In this document: positions 1-9,434 of the stretch, piece by piece
How the letters are laid out: every line of letters starts with the position of its first letter
Numbering within the stretch: position 1 is the stretch's first letter
Assembly (NCBI RefSeq): GCF_035610345.1
Contig: NZ_CP141212.1
Span: 3,295,501 to 3,359,500, forward strand
Source of the DNA: Sinorhizobium meliloti
GTDB lineage: Bacteria; Pseudomonadota; Alphaproteobacteria; Rhizobiales; Rhizobiaceae
Reading direction: 5' to 3'
DNA length: 64,000 nucleotides
Translations under genes and position numbers: made by a program
The notes under the pieces: generated by a model
Told to the model about the DNA's origin: nothing
The model's database searches: none
Seen by the model: only the letters and a program-made list of their open reading frames with translations

Positions 1-216
1 CGCCGCTTGCCGTGCAGGATTCTGCCCCTCGCCTGCCGGCAGCACCTGGCCGAGGATCACCTCGTCCACCTCGCCCGCTTCGACGCCCGCCCGCTCGAGC
101 ACCGCCTTGATGGCGGCCGCGCCCAGTTCGTGCGCGGGAGTGTTGCCGAAGGCGCCATTGAAGGAGCCCACGGCCGTGCGGGCCGCGCTGGCGATGACGA
201 TCGAGGGATTGCTCAT
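1..216 (-). CDS. phaA: acetyl-CoA acetyltransferase (thiolase), N-terminal part, cut by window edge
   Basis: Only the first 72 codons are present; the gene runs off the left edge. The start [17 protein letters not shown] and the later [16 protein letters not shown] are typical of biosynthetic thiolases. These condense two acetyl-CoA to acetoacetyl-CoA, the first step of polyhydroxybutyrate synthesis. The catalytic Cys (near residue 90 in the family) lies outside the window. The ATG at 216 follows a GAGGAA ribosome site with good spacing. The gene is divergent from phaR, the polyhydroxyalkanoate regulator, which supports phaA over a degradative thiolase. In Sinorhizobium phaA is normally followed by phaB, which would lie off the edge. 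Confidence 0.9.
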   Translation of the reverse strand, partial: MSNPSIVIASAARTAVGSFNGAFGNTPAHELGAAAIKAVLERAGVEAGEVDEVILGQVLPAGEGQNPARQAA

Positions 217-438
217 GGGACGTTCCTCATATTTGCTTTGCCTGATGGAGGCAGACTGGCAAAGGGAGGAGCGTGAGTCAAACGGCTAGTTGCACTGCCG
301 CAAAAGCTTCACGGTGGCTTGTCGGCGCTTGTTCGCAGCTGCGTCGCCGCATTGCACAAAGAGATTGTCAGTGGCGCTCTTTTGCGGATACTCTGAAAAA
401 TACAATAAAGACGGGACCATGGGTAAGAGGAGACCCTG
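217..438. promoter_or_regulatory. divergent phaA-phaR control region
   Basis: This 222-bp gap holds the promoters of both phaA (leftward) and phaR (rightward). It is rich in TGC/GCA units: TGCACTGCCGCA at about 291-302, GCAGCTGCG at 335-343 and TTGCAC at 352-357. PhaR proteins are known to bind TGC-rich DNA, so autoregulation here is plausible. That is inference, and no core promoter is assigned. Confidence 0.4.
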
Positions 439-1017
439 ATGGGGAAAAACGAAGGCCAGATCGTCATCAAGAAATATGCGAACCGGCGCCTCTACAATAC
501 CGGTACGAGCACTTACGTGACCCTCGACGACCTGGCTGTCATGGTGAAGAGGGGCGAGGACTTCATCGTGCAGGATGCCAAGTCCGGCGAAGACATAACC
601 CATTCCGTGCTGACGCAGATCATCTTCGAGCAGGAGTCGAAGACCGGCAACACGCTTCTGCCGATTTCCTTTCTCCGCCAGTTGATCTCCTTTTATGGCG
701 ACCAGATGCAGATGGTCGTACCGAGCTATCTCGAGCACTCGATGCAGGCCTTCACCGAACAGCAGGCGCAGATGCGCGAGCAGATCACCAAGGCCTTCGG
801 CGACACGCCGATCGGCAAGAACCTGAAGGTGCCGTTGCAGCTCGTCGAGGAACAGGTCCGGCGCAACACCGAAATGTTCCATCAGGCCATGCAGATGTTT
901 TCGCCCTTCATGGCCGCCCCGCCGGCCAAGGAAACCAGGAAGGCCGAGGCGAAGGACATCGACGAACTGAAGGAACAGCTTCGCGCCCTTCAGACGAAAC
1001 TGGACAATCTGGGCTGA
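439..1017 (+). CDS. phaR: polyhydroxyalkanoate synthesis repressor PhaR
   Basis: A cytoplasmic regulator of 192 residues (called aniA in older rhizobial work) that ties carbon-storage granule formation to transcription. The N-terminus (about residues 7-70, with IVIKKYANRRLYNT and VTLDDLAVMVKRGEDF) is the PHB/PHA accumulation regulator DNA-binding domain. A PHB_acc repeat follows (about 75-115), then a Gln/Glu-rich tail likely to be helical (KEQLRALQTKLDNLG). The family binds both DNA and PHA granules: when polymer appears, PhaR leaves its operators and phasin genes are expressed. The start has a clear AGGAG site 7 nt upstream. It is divergent from phaA. Length and motifs are normal. Confidence 0.95.
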   Translation: MGKNEGQIVIKKYANRRLYNTGTSTYVTLDDLAVMVKRGEDFIVQDAKSGEDITHSVLTQIIFEQESKTGNTLLPISFLRQLISFYGDQMQMVVPSYLEHSMQAFTEQQAQMREQITKAFGDTPIGKNLKVPLQLVEEQVRRNTEMFHQAMQMFSPFMAAPPAKETRKAEAKDIDELKEQLRALQTKLDNLG

Positions 1018-1138
1018 ACTTCCGCGATGCTTCTCCGTGATGGCAGGGGCTCCAGCCCCTCGCCCCGCTTGCAGGGAGAAGGTGGGCGGCAGGCCGGATG
1101 AGAGGCGCGCTCGTCCAAAGCCATCAGACATTCGCACC

Positions 1139-1167
1139 AAAAGAAAAAGGGCCGGCAATGCCGACCC
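1139..1167 (-). terminator. rho-independent terminator of rpmF
   Basis: On the minus strand an 8-bp stem (GGGTCGGC/GCCGGCCC, one G-T pair, 3-nt loop ATT) is followed by TTTTTCTTTT. It lies 28 bp after the rpmF stop. Confidence 0.85.
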
Positions 1168-1195
1168 TTCGAACTTCATCCGCAGGCGGAAACGC

Positions 1196-1381
1196 TTATG
1201 CGTTTTCCTTCGGCGTCAGGACCTGGCGGCCGCGATACATGCCGGTCTTCAGGTCGATATGATGCGGGCGGCGCAGTTCGCCGGAGTTCTTGTCTTCGAT
1301 GTAGGTCGGAGCCTTGAGGGCGTCAGCGGAACGGCGCATGCCACGCTTGGACGGGCTCGTTTTTCTTTTCGGTACAGCCAT
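1196..1381 (-). CDS. rpmF: 50S ribosomal protein L32
   Basis: Encodes a 61-residue basic protein starting [17 protein letters not shown], the invariant L32 N-terminus, and ending [11 protein letters not shown]32 is part of the large ribosomal subunit. The alphaproteobacterial form lacks the zinc-binding cysteines found in some lineages, and none are seen here. The ORF could extend four codons upstream (MENE), but L32 proteins start with MAVPK, so ATG 1381 is chosen. It is a single gene with its own terminator, between phaR (convergent) and a GST gene on the same strand. Confidence 0.97.
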   Translation of the reverse strand: MAVPKRKTSPSKRGMRRSADALKAPTYIEDKNSGELRRPHHIDLKTGMYRGRQVLTPKENA

Positions 1382-1543
1382 TTCATTCTCCACTTATCGG
1401 GCAAAACACTGTTCAGCAGCCGAAAATGGCCGGGTCAAACAGATGTCGATCTCGGAATTTCGCGCGCTTATACATGTCGAACCGCACTTTGACCAGTCCC
1501 CGCGCGCAAATTTTCGACTCCCCTCGGGAAGCCTCGATCCGCT

Positions 1544-2191
1544 TCAGGCCTCGTCCTCCGGCACGATCCAGGGTTCGGCTCTTGCGGCCACCTCCCATCT
1601 GCGGAAGGCCGGATGCGCCTTGACGGCATCCATATAGGCGAGCGTCGCCGGGTCCGTCACGAGCTCATAGGTCTCGAAACGGTTGACGACCGGAGCGAAC
1701 ATCGCGTCGGCCGCGGTGAACCGGCCGAAAAGGAACGGACCCCCTGATCGCTCGACCGACTCCCGCCAGATCGTCTCGATCCGCGCCACATCCTCGCTGA
1801 CGCCATCCGGCAGAGCGATCGACTTTCTCGGCCGGCGGATATTCATCGGGCAGGCGCCGCGCAGCGCCCGGAAGCCGGAGAGCATCTCCATCGAGTAGCT
1901 GCGCGCACGGGCACGATCCGCGCGCTCCTCCGGCCAGAGACCTGCATCCGGGAAAAGCTCCGCCGCGTATTCGATGATCGCGAGCGACTCCCAAACGCGG
2001 TTTTCGCCATGGTGGAGCACCGGAACGCGCCCTGTCGGCGAGATTTCGCGGAACCGCGGATTGCCGGCCGCGAAATCGAAAGGAATAACGACATCCTCGA
2101 ACGGAATGCCGCAAGCCGTGAGCGCGAGCCAGGGGCGCATCGACCAGGACGAATAGTTCTTGTTGCCGACATAGAGGACGAGCTTGGTCAT
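1544..2191 (-). CDS. glutathione S-transferase family protein
   Basis: A cytoplasmic protein of 215 residues with the two-domain GST architecture. The N-terminal thioredoxin fold (about 1-80) contains NYSSWSMRPWLAL, where a Ser in the SSWSMRPW segment probably activates glutathione, and GRVPVLHHG, the cis-Pro region. The helical C-terminal domain follows (about 90-205). The annotated start is MTKLVLYVGNK at 2191; a longer reading adds 19 residues that do not fit the family. Substrate cannot be told from sequence; detoxification or a small metabolic isomerisation is equally possible. It sits between rpmF and mtgA on the same strand with 70-160 bp gaps, so it is probably transcribed alone. Confidence 0.85.
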   Translation of the reverse strand: MTKLVLYVGNKNYSSWSMRPWLALTACGIPFEDVVIPFDFAAGNPRFREISPTGRVPVLHHGENRVWESLAIIEYAAELFPDAGLWPEERADRARARSYSMEMLSGFRALRGACPMNIRRPRKSIALPDGVSEDVARIETIWRESVERSGGPFLFGRFTAADAMFAPVVNRFETYELVTDPATLAYMDAVKAHPAFRRWEVAARAEPWIVPEDEA

Positions 2192-2263
2192 GATCTGTCT
2201 CCGCTGAAACCGGGGGCAGACTTGCCACATCGGCACCGGACAAACCAATGAATTGGTTTCATC

Positions 2264-3052
2264 TTAATCATAAAGGCAGGTGATGTAACCGCCGGAGCGG
2301 CTGGCACGGCGCTCGATCACGCCGGCGAGGCGCCTGAGACCGCGCCCCGGCTTTCCCGCATTGCGGTCGATCGGGTTGGGCAGCGAAACGGCGAGGAGAG
2401 CGGCCTGCCGGCGCGAAAGCTTCGCCGCCGAAACGCCGAAATGATGACGGGCGGCGGCCTCGATCCCGTAGATGCCCTCGCCCCATTCGGCGACGTTCAG
2501 GTAAATCTCCATCAGGCGCCGCTTGCTCCAGGCGAAATCGGCTGCGATCGCCAGCGGCAGTTCCATCGCCTTGCGCACGAAGGAGCGGCCGTTCCAGAGG
2601 AACAGGTTCTTGACCGTCTGCATCGGGATCGTGCTGGCGCCACGCGTCTGTTCGCCGTCGAGCGCGTCCTCGACGACGCCACGCATCTGCGCCCAATCGA
2701 TGCCGGCATGAGCGCAGAACTGCCCGTCCTCCGACATCATCACCGACTGGACGAGCACCGGCGCGATGTCGTCGAATTCCACCCACTGCCGGTCATAGCC
2801 GCGCAGCAGCACGAGGTCGCGCAGCATCAGTGTCGAGACCGGGTGAATGAACTCCAGGAGATAGAGGACGATCAAGGCATAAGGCAGGATGAGAACGGAG
2901 AGGACGACGAGAACGAGCCGACGCCACCGCGAGCGCCACGTCCTGCGCGTGGCTGCCCGGCGACCGGCGGGCAACTCCGCCTCCTCGCGTTCTTCCGAAA
3001 CGATCTCCACGCCCCGTCCGTCCACCTCTTTTCCGCCCGCCTCTTGTCCCAT
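2264..3052 (-). CDS. mtgA: monofunctional biosynthetic peptidoglycan transglycosylase
   Basis: Polymerises lipid II into glycan strands at the outer face of the inner membrane (GT51 family) without a transpeptidase domain. The 262-residue protein has a short basic N-terminus, one membrane anchor (about 45-68) and then the GT51 motifs: [14 protein letters not shown] with the catalytic Glu, [25 protein letters not shown] and [15 protein letters not shown]. Length is normal for MtgA (about 230-260). It is divergent from ispA across 149 bp. Its TGA is only 72 bp upstream of the GST start, so cotranscription with the GST is possible. Confidence 0.93.
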   Translation of the reverse strand: MGQEAGGKEVDGRGVEIVSEEREEAELPAGRRAATRRTWRSRWRRLVLVVLSVLILPYALIVLYLLEFIHPVSTLMLRDLVLLRGYDRQWVEFDDIAPVLVQSVMMSEDGQFCAHAGIDWAQMRGVVEDALDGEQTRGASTIPMQTVKNLFLWNGRSFVRKAMELPLAIAADFAWSKRRLMEIYLNVAEWGEGIYGIEAAARHHFGVSAAKLSRRQAALLAVSLPNPIDRNAGKPGRGLRRLAGVIERRASRSGGYITCLYD

Positions 3053-3201
3053 TCACCCTCTCATATGCGATGGCGAGCGAAAGTTGAACGGCCTTTCTCG
3101 CAAAAGGCAAGGCTCTGCAGCGCCGTCGTCCCGGGACCGGCCCTGTGCGCGCGACGCAAAACCCCGTTGAAAGCCGCTCCGCCGCATGTCAAAGAGCCTC
3201 T

Positions 3202-4116
3202 ATGACAGACGAAAGATCATCCTTTCCGGCGCGCCTCAGGACCAACGCGGCCGCAGTCGAAGCGCTGCTCGAGACGTTGCTCGGCCCGGCCCCGGGCGCG
3301 GGCGAAATCGCCCGCCCGGAAAACCTGCTCGGCGCCATGCGCCATGGCGTGCTCAACGGCGGCAAGCGGCTGAGGCCTTTTCTCGTTGCCGAAAGCGCGG
3401 CCCTCCTCGGCGGCGATGCGGAAGCGGCGCTCAGAACAGGCGCCGCGCTCGAATGCATCCACTGCTACTCGCTCGTCCATGACGACCTCCCGGCCATGGA
3501 CGACGACGACATGCGCCGCGGAAAGCCGACGGTGCACGTCGCCTTCGACGAGGCGACGGCGATCCTCGCGGGCGACAGCCTGCTGACCTTCGCCTTCGAC
3601 ATCATCGCGGCGCCGGAAACGGCGCTTTCCGACCGCCAGAAGACGACGCTCGTGCTGGCGCTCGCGCGCGCGGCCGGGCATGGCGGCATGGCCGGCGGTC
3701 AGGCGCTCGACCTTGCCGCCGAAAAGAGTGCTCCCGACGAAGCCGGCATCGTCCTCTTGCAGTCGATGAAGACAGGGGCCCTCATCCGCTTCGCCTGCGA
3801 GGCGGGCGCAATCATCGCCGATGCGCCGGCAGAGGACCGCCGACGCCTGCGCGCCTTCGGAGAGAAGATCGGCCTCGCCTTTCAGCTCGCCGACGACCTT
3901 CTCGACCTCACCGCCGATGCAGCAATCGTCGGCAAGGCGACCGGCAAGGATGCGGCACGGGGGAAGGGTACGCTTGTCTCCCTGCACGGCCAGCCCTGGG
4001 CCGAGCGCCGGCTCGAAAGCCTGGTGGCCGAGGCGGAAGGCCTGCTCGAACCATACGGGCCAAGCTCGGCGATCCTTGCCGAAACCGCCCGCTTCATCGC
4101 CAATCGCAGGAACTGA
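3202..4116 (+). CDS. ispA: polyprenyl (farnesyl) diphosphate synthase
   Basis: Short-chain prenyltransferase of 304 residues that condenses IPP with DMAPP/GPP to make farnesyl diphosphate. The first Asp-rich motif [14 protein letters not shown] is at about residue 94 and the second, DDLLD, at about 231; both bind Mg-diphosphate. GGKRLRPFL (IPP binding) and [13 protein letters not shown] near the C-terminus also match IspA. The ORF is open 19 codons further upstream, but MTDERSS at 3202 fits family length. hisC starts 4 bp after the stop, so the two are probably cotranscribed. Another isoprenoid gene, ispG, lies nearby on the other strand. Confidence 0.92.
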   Translation: MTDERSSFPARLRTNAAAVEALLETLLGPAPGAGEIARPENLLGAMRHGVLNGGKRLRPFLVAESAALLGGDAEAALRTGAALECIHCYSLVHDDLPAMDDDDMRRGKPTVHVAFDEATAILAGDSLLTFAFDIIAAPETALSDRQKTTLVLALARAAGHGGMAGGQALDLAAEKSAPDEAGIVLLQSMKTGALIRFACEAGAIIADAPAEDRRRLRAFGEKIGLAFQLADDLLDLTADAAIVGKATGKDAARGKGTLVSLHGQPWAERRLESLVAEAEGLLEPYGPSSAILAETARFIANRRN

Positions 4117-4120
4117 GCTC

Positions 4121-5176
4121 ATGAGCAAATTCTGGTCGCCGATCGTGGCCGCGCTGAAACCCTACGTTCCCGGTGAACAGCCGCGCATGGCCGATCTCGT
4201 CAAGCTCAACACCAATGAGAGCCCCTATGGCCCCTCGGAAAAGGCGCTGGAGGCGATCCGGGCGGCGGCGGACAAGGATCTCCGCCTCTATCCGGATCCC
4301 GTCGCTCTCGGGCTGCGGGAGACGATCGCCGCGCGCCACAAGGTATCGGTCGGGGAGGTCTTCGTCGGCAACGGTTCCGACGAGGTCCTGGCACACGCTT
4401 TCGCCGCGCTGCTGAAGCACGACAGGCCGCTGCTTTTCCCGGACATCTCCTACAGCTTCTACACGACCTATGCGGGCCTTTTCGGCATCGAGGCGGTGGA
4501 GGTGCCGCTCGACGCCGCATTCCGCATCGACATCGCCGATTATCGCCGTCCCTCGGGCGCGGTCATCCTGCCGAACCCGAACGCCCCGACCGGCATCGGC
4601 CTGCCGCTTGCCGATATCGAAAGGCTGGTGGCCGAGCATCCCGATCAGCCGGTGGTGATCGACGAGGCCTATATCGATTTCGGCGGCGCATCCGCAATCG
4701 CGCTCGTTCCGAAATACGACAATCTGCTCGTCGTTCAGACCTTCTCCAAGTCACGCGCCCTGGCCGGCCTGCGCGTCGGCTTCGCGATCGGCCAGCGCCC
4801 GCTGGTCGAGGCGCTGGAGCGCGTCAAGGACAGCTTCAACTCCTATCCGCTCGGACGCACCGCCCAGGCGGGTGCAACGGCTGCGATGAAAGACGAGGCA
4901 TGGTTCGAGGCTACCCGCGGCAAGATCATCGCCTCGCGGGCGAAGCTGACGAGCCAACTCGAAAAGCGCGGCTTCGAGGTCCTGCCGTCGCAGGCAAACT
5001 TCGTCTTCGCCCGCCACCCCCGACATGCGGGCCAGACGCTGGCGGCGAAACTGCGCGAAAGAGCTGTGATCGTCCGCCATTTCGCCAAGCCCCGAATCGC
5101 GGATTTCCTGCGCATCACCATCGGCACCGACGCGGAATGCGCCAAGCTGGTCGCGGCACTCGACGAGATTCTGTAA
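4121..5176 (+). CDS. hisC: histidinol-phosphate aminotransferase
   Basis: A PLP enzyme of 351 residues (fold type I, HisC branch) that converts imidazole-acetol phosphate and glutamate to histidinol phosphate. Diagnostic features are [12 protein letters not shown] near the N-terminus, [16 protein letters not shown] and the PLP-lysine in [15 protein letters not shown] (K210). The ORF is open far upstream, but that part overlaps ispA in another frame; MSKFWSPI at 4121 is the natural start. Alphaproteobacteria often carry several HisC paralogues, some acting on aromatic amino acids, so the exact substrate is not certain. The tight link to ispA suggests a shared transcript rather than a shared pathway. 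Confidence 0.9.
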   Translation: MSKFWSPIVAALKPYVPGEQPRMADLVKLNTNESPYGPSEKALEAIRAAADKDLRLYPDPVALGLRETIAARHKVSVGEVFVGNGSDEVLAHAFAALLKHDRPLLFPDISYSFYTTYAGLFGIEAVEVPLDAAFRIDIADYRRPSGAVILPNPNAPTGIGLPLADIERLVAEHPDQPVVIDEAYIDFGGASAIALVPKYDNLLVVQTFSKSRALAGLRVGFAIGQRPLVEALERVKDSFNSYPLGRTAQAGATAAMKDEAWFEATRGKIIASRAKLTSQLEKRGFEVLPSQANFVFARHPRHAGQTLAAKLRERAVIVRHFAKPRIADFLRITIGTDAECAKLVAALDEIL

Positions 5177-5200
5177 GGCAGCACAGAATCGGGTGCTGCC
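5177..5200 (+). terminator. stem-loop after hisC
   Basis: A perfect 8-bp stem (GGCAGCAC/GTGCTGCC, 8-nt loop) begins right after the hisC stop codon. There is no T-run, so it may act as an RNA-stabilising 3' end or a weak terminator. Confidence 0.4.
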
Positions 5201-5291
5201 GCAAAATGCTACAGGTGGCTACGGCCAAACCTCCCATTGGCATCGACGGAGACCTCGGCTACTGTCCCCGCAGGGACAATCGGACGCCGTC

Positions 5292-5933
5292 ATGCTGGAC
5301 CTTGCGCCCTATCTGCCGCAGCTCCTCGTCGCCTGGACGGCCTATGTCATCGCTGTTGCCTCGCCGGGGCCCGCGGTTCTGGCGATCATCGCCACCTCGA
5401 TCAGCCGGGGGAGAAGCGCAGGCCTCGCGCTCGCCTTCGGCGTGCTGAGCGGCAGCTACACCTGGGCGATGCTGACGGCTTCCGGCCTGTCGGCCCTTAT
5501 CCGGACCTATGGCCAGGCGATCATCGTCCTGAAGATCGCCGGCGCCTGCTACCTGTTCTGGCTTGCCTATAATGCGCTCAGAGCGGCGATGCGGGGCGAC
5601 GCCCGACCGTCCGCCCTTCGTGTGCCCCCGACTTCCTCGCTGAAGAAGCTTTACCTCAAAGGTCTCGGGATCCACCTGACCAATCCGAAGGCGATCTTCG
5701 CCTGGATGATGCTGGTTTCGCTCGGGATGCCGGCGGGAGCGCCGGTCGGCGTCACCGCCGCCTTCATCGTCGGCTGCATGCTGATCGGTCTCGTGACCTT
5801 CTGCGGCTTCGCGATCGTCTTCTCGCTCGCGCCGGTCCATCGGGCCTATCTGAAATCGCGGCGGATCATCGAGAGCCTGATGGCGGGCTTCTTCGCCTTT
5901 GCCGGCTTCAAGCTTTTGACGGCGCGGCTTTGA
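5292..5933 (+). CDS. LysE/RhtB family amino-acid exporter
   Basis: An inner-membrane protein of 213 residues with about six hydrophobic segments. The N-terminal AYVIAVASPGPAVLAIIATSISRGRSAGLALAFGV carries the PGP and G-R-x-G-x-x-x-A-x-G pattern of the LysE/RhtB family, and GIHLTNPKAIFAW is the second family signature. Members export amino acids or related small molecules by proton antiport; the substrate here is unknown. The start MLDLAPYLPQLL at 5292 is preferred over a longer reading from 5193, which has no similarity to the family. It is convergent with ispG, with a 9-bp gap. Confidence 0.9.
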   Translation: MLDLAPYLPQLLVAWTAYVIAVASPGPAVLAIIATSISRGRSAGLALAFGVLSGSYTWAMLTASGLSALIRTYGQAIIVLKIAGACYLFWLAYNALRAAMRGDARPSALRVPPTSSLKKLYLKGLGIHLTNPKAIFAWMMLVSLGMPAGAPVGVTAAFIVGCMLIGLVTFCGFAIVFSLAPVHRAYLKSRRIIESLMAGFFAFAGFKLLTARL

Positions 5934-5942
5934 TCCTCGATA

Positions 5943-7196
5943 CTACTCGGCGGCCGCCTGGCCGTGGCCGAAGCGTTTCTCGATATAATCGGCGACGAGA
6001 AGCTGAAAGTCCTCGGCGATCTTCGGTCCGCGCAGCGTCAGCGCCTTCTGCCCGTCGATAAAGACGGGTGCGGCCGGCATTTCGCCGGTTCCAGGAAGCG
6101 AAATACCGATATCGGCATGCTTGCTCTCGCCGGGGCCGTTGACGATGCAGCCCATCACGGCGACCTTCAGCGCCTCGACGCCCGGATATTTCTCACGCCA
6201 GACCGGCATGCTCGCGCGGATATCCTCCTGGATCTTCTGGGCCAGTTCCTGGAACACGGTCGAGGTGGTGCGGCCGCAGCCCGGACAGGCCGCGACCACC
6301 GGAATGAACTGACGGAAGCCCATCACCTGCAGTAGCTCCTGCGCCACCTGCACCTCGCGCGTGCGGTCGCCGCCGGGCTCGGGCGTCAGGGAAATGCGGA
6401 TGGTGTCGCCGATGCCCTGCTGCATCAGAATGCCGAGCGAGGCGGAAGAGGCGACGATGCCCTTGGTGCCCATGCCTGCCTCGGTGAGGCCGAGATGAAG
6501 CGCATGGTCGGAACGGGCGGCGAGCATCGCATAGACGGCGATCAGGTCCTGCACGCCCGAGACCTTGGCGGACAGGATGATGCGGTTGCGCGGCAGGCCC
6601 AGCTCCTCTGCAAGTTCCGCCGAGAGAAGCGCCGATTGCACGATCGTCTCGCGCATCACCTGCTGTGCCGTCAGAGGGGAGCCATTCGCCTGGTTCGCGT
6701 CCATCAGGCGCGTCAGCAGTTCCTGATCGAGCGAGCCCCAGTTCACCCCGATGCGCACCGGTTTGTCGTAGCGGATCGCCATCTCGATGATTTCGGCGAA
6801 CTGCTTGTCCTTCTTGTCCTTGAAACCGACATTGCCGGGATTGATGCGGTATTTGGCAAGCGCCTCGGCACAGGCCGGATGATCGGCGAGCAGCTTGTGA
6901 CCGATATAATGAAAATCGCCGACGAGCGGCACGTCCATGCCGAGGCGCAGGAGCCGCTCGCGGATCTTCGGCACGGCCGCGGCGCTCTCGTCGCGATCGA
7001 CCGTGATGCGCACCAGCTCCGAACCTGCCTTGTGGAGTGCGGCCACCTGCGCCACCGTCGCATCGATATCGGCCGTATCGGTGTTCGTCATCGACTGGAC
7101 GACGACCGGAGCACCGCCACCGACGATCACGCCGCCGACATCGACGGCGACCGAGGCGCGGCGCGGCTGTGGCTCGAAATCGAAGGCAGAAGACAT
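5943..7196 (-). CDS. ispG: 4-hydroxy-3-methylbut-2-en-1-yl diphosphate synthase
   Basis: An iron-sulfur enzyme of the MEP isoprenoid pathway (older name gcpE) that converts MEcPP to HMBPP. The 417-residue protein starts with the TIM-barrel part ([43 protein letters not shown]) and ends with the cluster domain, whose cysteines lie in ACPGCGRT and [11 protein letters not shown]. Both motifs are complete. The length is the alphaproteobacterial type, a little longer than the roughly 370 residues of E. coli IspG. The start follows AAGAGG at good distance. The next gene upstream on this strand is the MFS permease, 184 bp away, so ispG probably has its own promoter. Confidence 0.96.
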   Translation of the reverse strand: MSSAFDFEPQPRRASVAVDVGGVIVGGGAPVVVQSMTNTDTADIDATVAQVAALHKAGSELVRITVDRDESAAAVPKIRERLLRLGMDVPLVGDFHYIGHKLLADHPACAEALAKYRINPGNVGFKDKKDKQFAEIIEMAIRYDKPVRIGVNWGSLDQELLTRLMDANQANGSPLTAQQVMRETIVQSALLSAELAEELGLPRNRIILSAKVSGVQDLIAVYAMLAARSDHALHLGLTEAGMGTKGIVASSASLGILMQQGIGDTIRISLTPEPGGDRTREVQVAQELLQVMGFRQFIPVVAACPGCGRTTSTVFQELAQKIQEDIRASMPVWREKYPGVEALKVAVMGCIVNGPGESKHADIGISLPGTGEMPAAPVFIDGQKALTLRGPKIAEDFQLLVADYIEKRFGHGQAAAE

Positions 7197-7380
7197 GAAG
7201 GCCTCTTCTTGGGTCCGTTGCTGCAGAGCGGAACGCGCACGGACCGCCCGATACTTTCACTTTTCAGGTGGCGAAGGAACGCCCGCTTGTCAACGGCAAC
7301 ATCACGCGCTGACGGCGAATTGATGGCAGCGGCTACGCGAGCAGTCGCTTGCGCCAGTCTGCGCCCCGCCCGAAGGACGA

Positions 7381-8571
7381 TCACCCCTTGCCATGATCCG
7401 CATGAACGGCGTGATGCGAAAGCAGCAGCACCACGATGAACAGCACGGGGACACAGGCGAAGATGATCGCGAAGCCGCTGTGTTCCGCGATGAAGCCGAT
7501 CAATGAGGGCGCAAACAGCATGCCGGAATAGCCCATGGTGGTCGCGACCGACAGCCCGATGCCCGGCTGCAGACCCGGCATATTGCCGGCGGCCGAAAAG
7601 GCGATCGGCACCATGTTGGAAATGCCGATGCCTGCAAGCGCAAAACCGAGGATCGCGAGAACGGCATTGGGAGCGAGACCGGCCAGCACCATGCCGAAGA
7701 GAGCGGTCACGGTGCAGATGCGCAGGGTCAGAGTGGCGCCGAGCCGGTCGCGCACGTGATCGCCGGCAAAGCGCATCGCCGCCATGGTCGCCGAGAAGGC
7801 CGCAAAACCGAAGCCTGAAAGCTCGACGGAGGCGCCGAGTTCATCCTTCAGATAAAGTGCACCCCAGTCGAGAACGGCACCCTCGGGCACCATCGAGAAA
7901 AGCGCCATGATGCCGATCAGCCAGGGCAGCGGTGTCATCGGCAGCCTGAGCTTCTCTTTGGTTGCCGCAGGATGCGGCCGGTCGGCAAGGATCATCGGCC
8001 AGGCAACCGCGAGTATCGCAAGGCATAGACAGGTCACGACGATCGCATGCGGCAGCACGCCGAAGCGGGCCATCAGAAAGCCGCCGATCCCGGCGCCGAT
8101 CAGCCCGCCGAGGCTCCAATAGGCATGGCACGAGGACATGATTGCACGGCGCATCGACTTCTCGACCTCGACGGCATTGGCATTCATTGCCACATCCATC
8201 GCGCCGACGAAGCCGCCGAGCAGGAACATGCCGAGTGCTGCCGTCCACAGATTCGGCAGAAGCGTCAGGAGGAGAAGCAGCGGTGAAAGGATGATCGCCG
8301 TGACCTTGACCACCTTCTGCGAGCCGAGACGGGCGATGAAGCCGCCGGCAATAGGCATCAGCACCAGCGAGCCGATGCCGAAACCGAGGATGAGGAGGCC
8401 GAGAACGCTCTCGCCGATGCCGAGGCGCTCCTTGAACTCCGGGATTTTCGGCGCCCAGCTTCCGGTGACGAAGCCGTTCATCAAAAACAGGAGAGACACG
8501 GCTAGCCGGTTTTTCGACATATAGCCCTGCCGGCCAACGGCTTTCTGGGCGGAATCTGTACGCTGATCCAT
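7381..8571 (-). CDS. MFS permease (fucose-permease-like)
   Basis: A 396-residue polytopic inner-membrane protein with about 12 hydrophobic segments. The first, LAVSLLFLMNGFVTGSWAPKIPEFKERLGIGES, and the paired-helix glycine pattern place it in the Major Facilitator Superfamily, near the FucP/YbjJ-like group. DNA-encoded hints of substrate are weak. The neighbouring DeoR-family regulator, on the same strand and upstream, suggests a sugar or sugar derivative. An SD-like GGAAGG 8 nt before ATG 8571 supports the start. Histidines near the C-terminus (SHHAVHADHGKG) are notable but of unknown meaning. Confidence 0.85.
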   Translation of the reverse strand: MDQRTDSAQKAVGRQGYMSKNRLAVSLLFLMNGFVTGSWAPKIPEFKERLGIGESVLGLLILGFGIGSLVLMPIAGGFIARLGSQKVVKVTAIILSPLLLLLTLLPNLWTAALGMFLLGGFVGAMDVAMNANAVEVEKSMRRAIMSSCHAYWSLGGLIGAGIGGFLMARFGVLPHAIVVTCLCLAILAVAWPMILADRPHPAATKEKLRLPMTPLPWLIGIMALFSMVPEGAVLDWGALYLKDELGASVELSGFGFAAFSATMAAMRFAGDHVRDRLGATLTLRICTVTALFGMVLAGLAPNAVLAILGFALAGIGISNMVPIAFSAAGNMPGLQPGIGLSVATTMGYSGMLFAPSLIGFIAEHSGFAIIFACVPVLFIVVLLLSHHAVHADHGKG

Positions 8572-8602
8572 GGGTTAACCTTCCGCTGCCGGATCGTCCG
8601 GC

Positions 8603-8656
8603 TCAATTGGTGATTTCGATGAGATTGCCGTCGGGATCGCGGATCACCGGATGGGC
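8603..8656 (-). pseudogene. C-terminal relic of a VOC/glyoxalase-family gene
   Basis: Downstream of, and partly overlapping, the end of the DeoR gene, another frame reads AHPVIRDPDGNLIEITN and then stops. The string RDPDGNLIEI is the hallmark C-terminus of vicinal-oxygen-chelate proteins (glyoxalase I, bleomycin resistance), in which the Glu is a metal ligand. No VOC N-terminal part is visible upstream in any frame. It looks like the tail of a deleted gene. The alternative is chance, but a 10-residue family signature ending at a stop codon is unlikely by chance. Confidence 0.5.
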
Positions 8657-9426
8657 TCCTTCGCGAGAACGACGTTCGCCCCCCGCGCCGTGAAGGCCGC
8701 GACATGGGCTTCCGGCGCATCCGCCTCGAGAACGAGCGTGGAGGCACCGTCTATGGCGACCACCGGATGCGGCGCAGCGGTACCGAGCTTGTCGGTCGTG
8801 ACGGCCGCAAGCAGGGCGCGGCTCCTGGAAGCGATCAGCCGCTTGAATTCCGCATCCTCGAAGTGGAACGCGGTCAGCCCTGCTTCGGCATCCGCACCGC
8901 AGGTTCCGAGTATCGCGAGATCGGGCCGCAAGAGCTCGGCATCGCGCTGCGCCCGCGCACCGACCGCCGCGCCGACAGCGCGGTTCAGCGGCCCGCCCAC
9001 CAGAATGACTTCGATGCCCGGCTTCTCCATCAAGGCCGCCGCGACCGGCGGCGTATTGGTGATGATCGTCGCGGGGAGGTCCGGTCCGATCGCCTGCGCA
9101 ATCGCCAGATTGGCGGAGCCGGCGTCGAGGAACACGGTCATGCGCGGCCTCAGAAAGGCGACCGCAGCCCGCGCCAGCGCCGCCTTCCGTTCGGGCGCGC
9201 GCGATATCCGGGCCACGAGCGAGCCTGCGTCGGGCGCAACCGGCAACGCTCCGCCATAGACGCGCTCGCAAAGGCCGGCGGCGGCCATTTCGCGCAGGTC
9301 GCGGCGGATCGTGTCTTCCGACACGCCGAATTCGCGCGCGAGATCGGCCGCAAGCACCCGGCCCTCGGTTCTGAGCCTTTCCTGGATCAGACTCTTTCTC
9401 TCTCGCAGCAGCAGATCGATGGACAT
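8644..9426 (-). CDS. DeoR-family transcriptional regulator
   Basis: A 260-residue cytoplasmic regulator. Residues about 5-58 form the DeoR winged helix (LIQERLRTEGRVLAADLA, FGVSEDTIRRDLREM). The remainder is the DeoRC sugar-phosphate sensor, with VFLDAGSANLAIAQ, ITNTPPVAAALM and LGTCGADAEAGLTAF. The family usually represses sugar or polyol genes and responds to a phosphorylated intermediate. Likely targets are the adjacent MFS gene or its own promoter. The start at MSIDLLLRERK (9426) fits the family; ATG 9441 is an alternative and neither has a strong ribosome site. The last few residues (KEPIR) replace the usual end and run into the VOC relic. Confidence 0.88.
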   Translation of the reverse strand: MSIDLLLRERKSLIQERLRTEGRVLAADLAREFGVSEDTIRRDLREMAAAGLCERVYGGALPVAPDAGSLVARISRAPERKAALARAAVAFLRPRMTVFLDAGSANLAIAQAIGPDLPATIITNTPPVAAALMEKPGIEVILVGGPLNRAVGAAVGARAQRDAELLRPDLAILGTCGADAEAGLTAFHFEDAEFKRLIASRSRALLAAVTTDKLGTAAPHPVVAIDGASTLVLEADAPEAHVAAFTARGANVVLAKEPIR

Positions 9427-9434
9427 CCTGAAAC

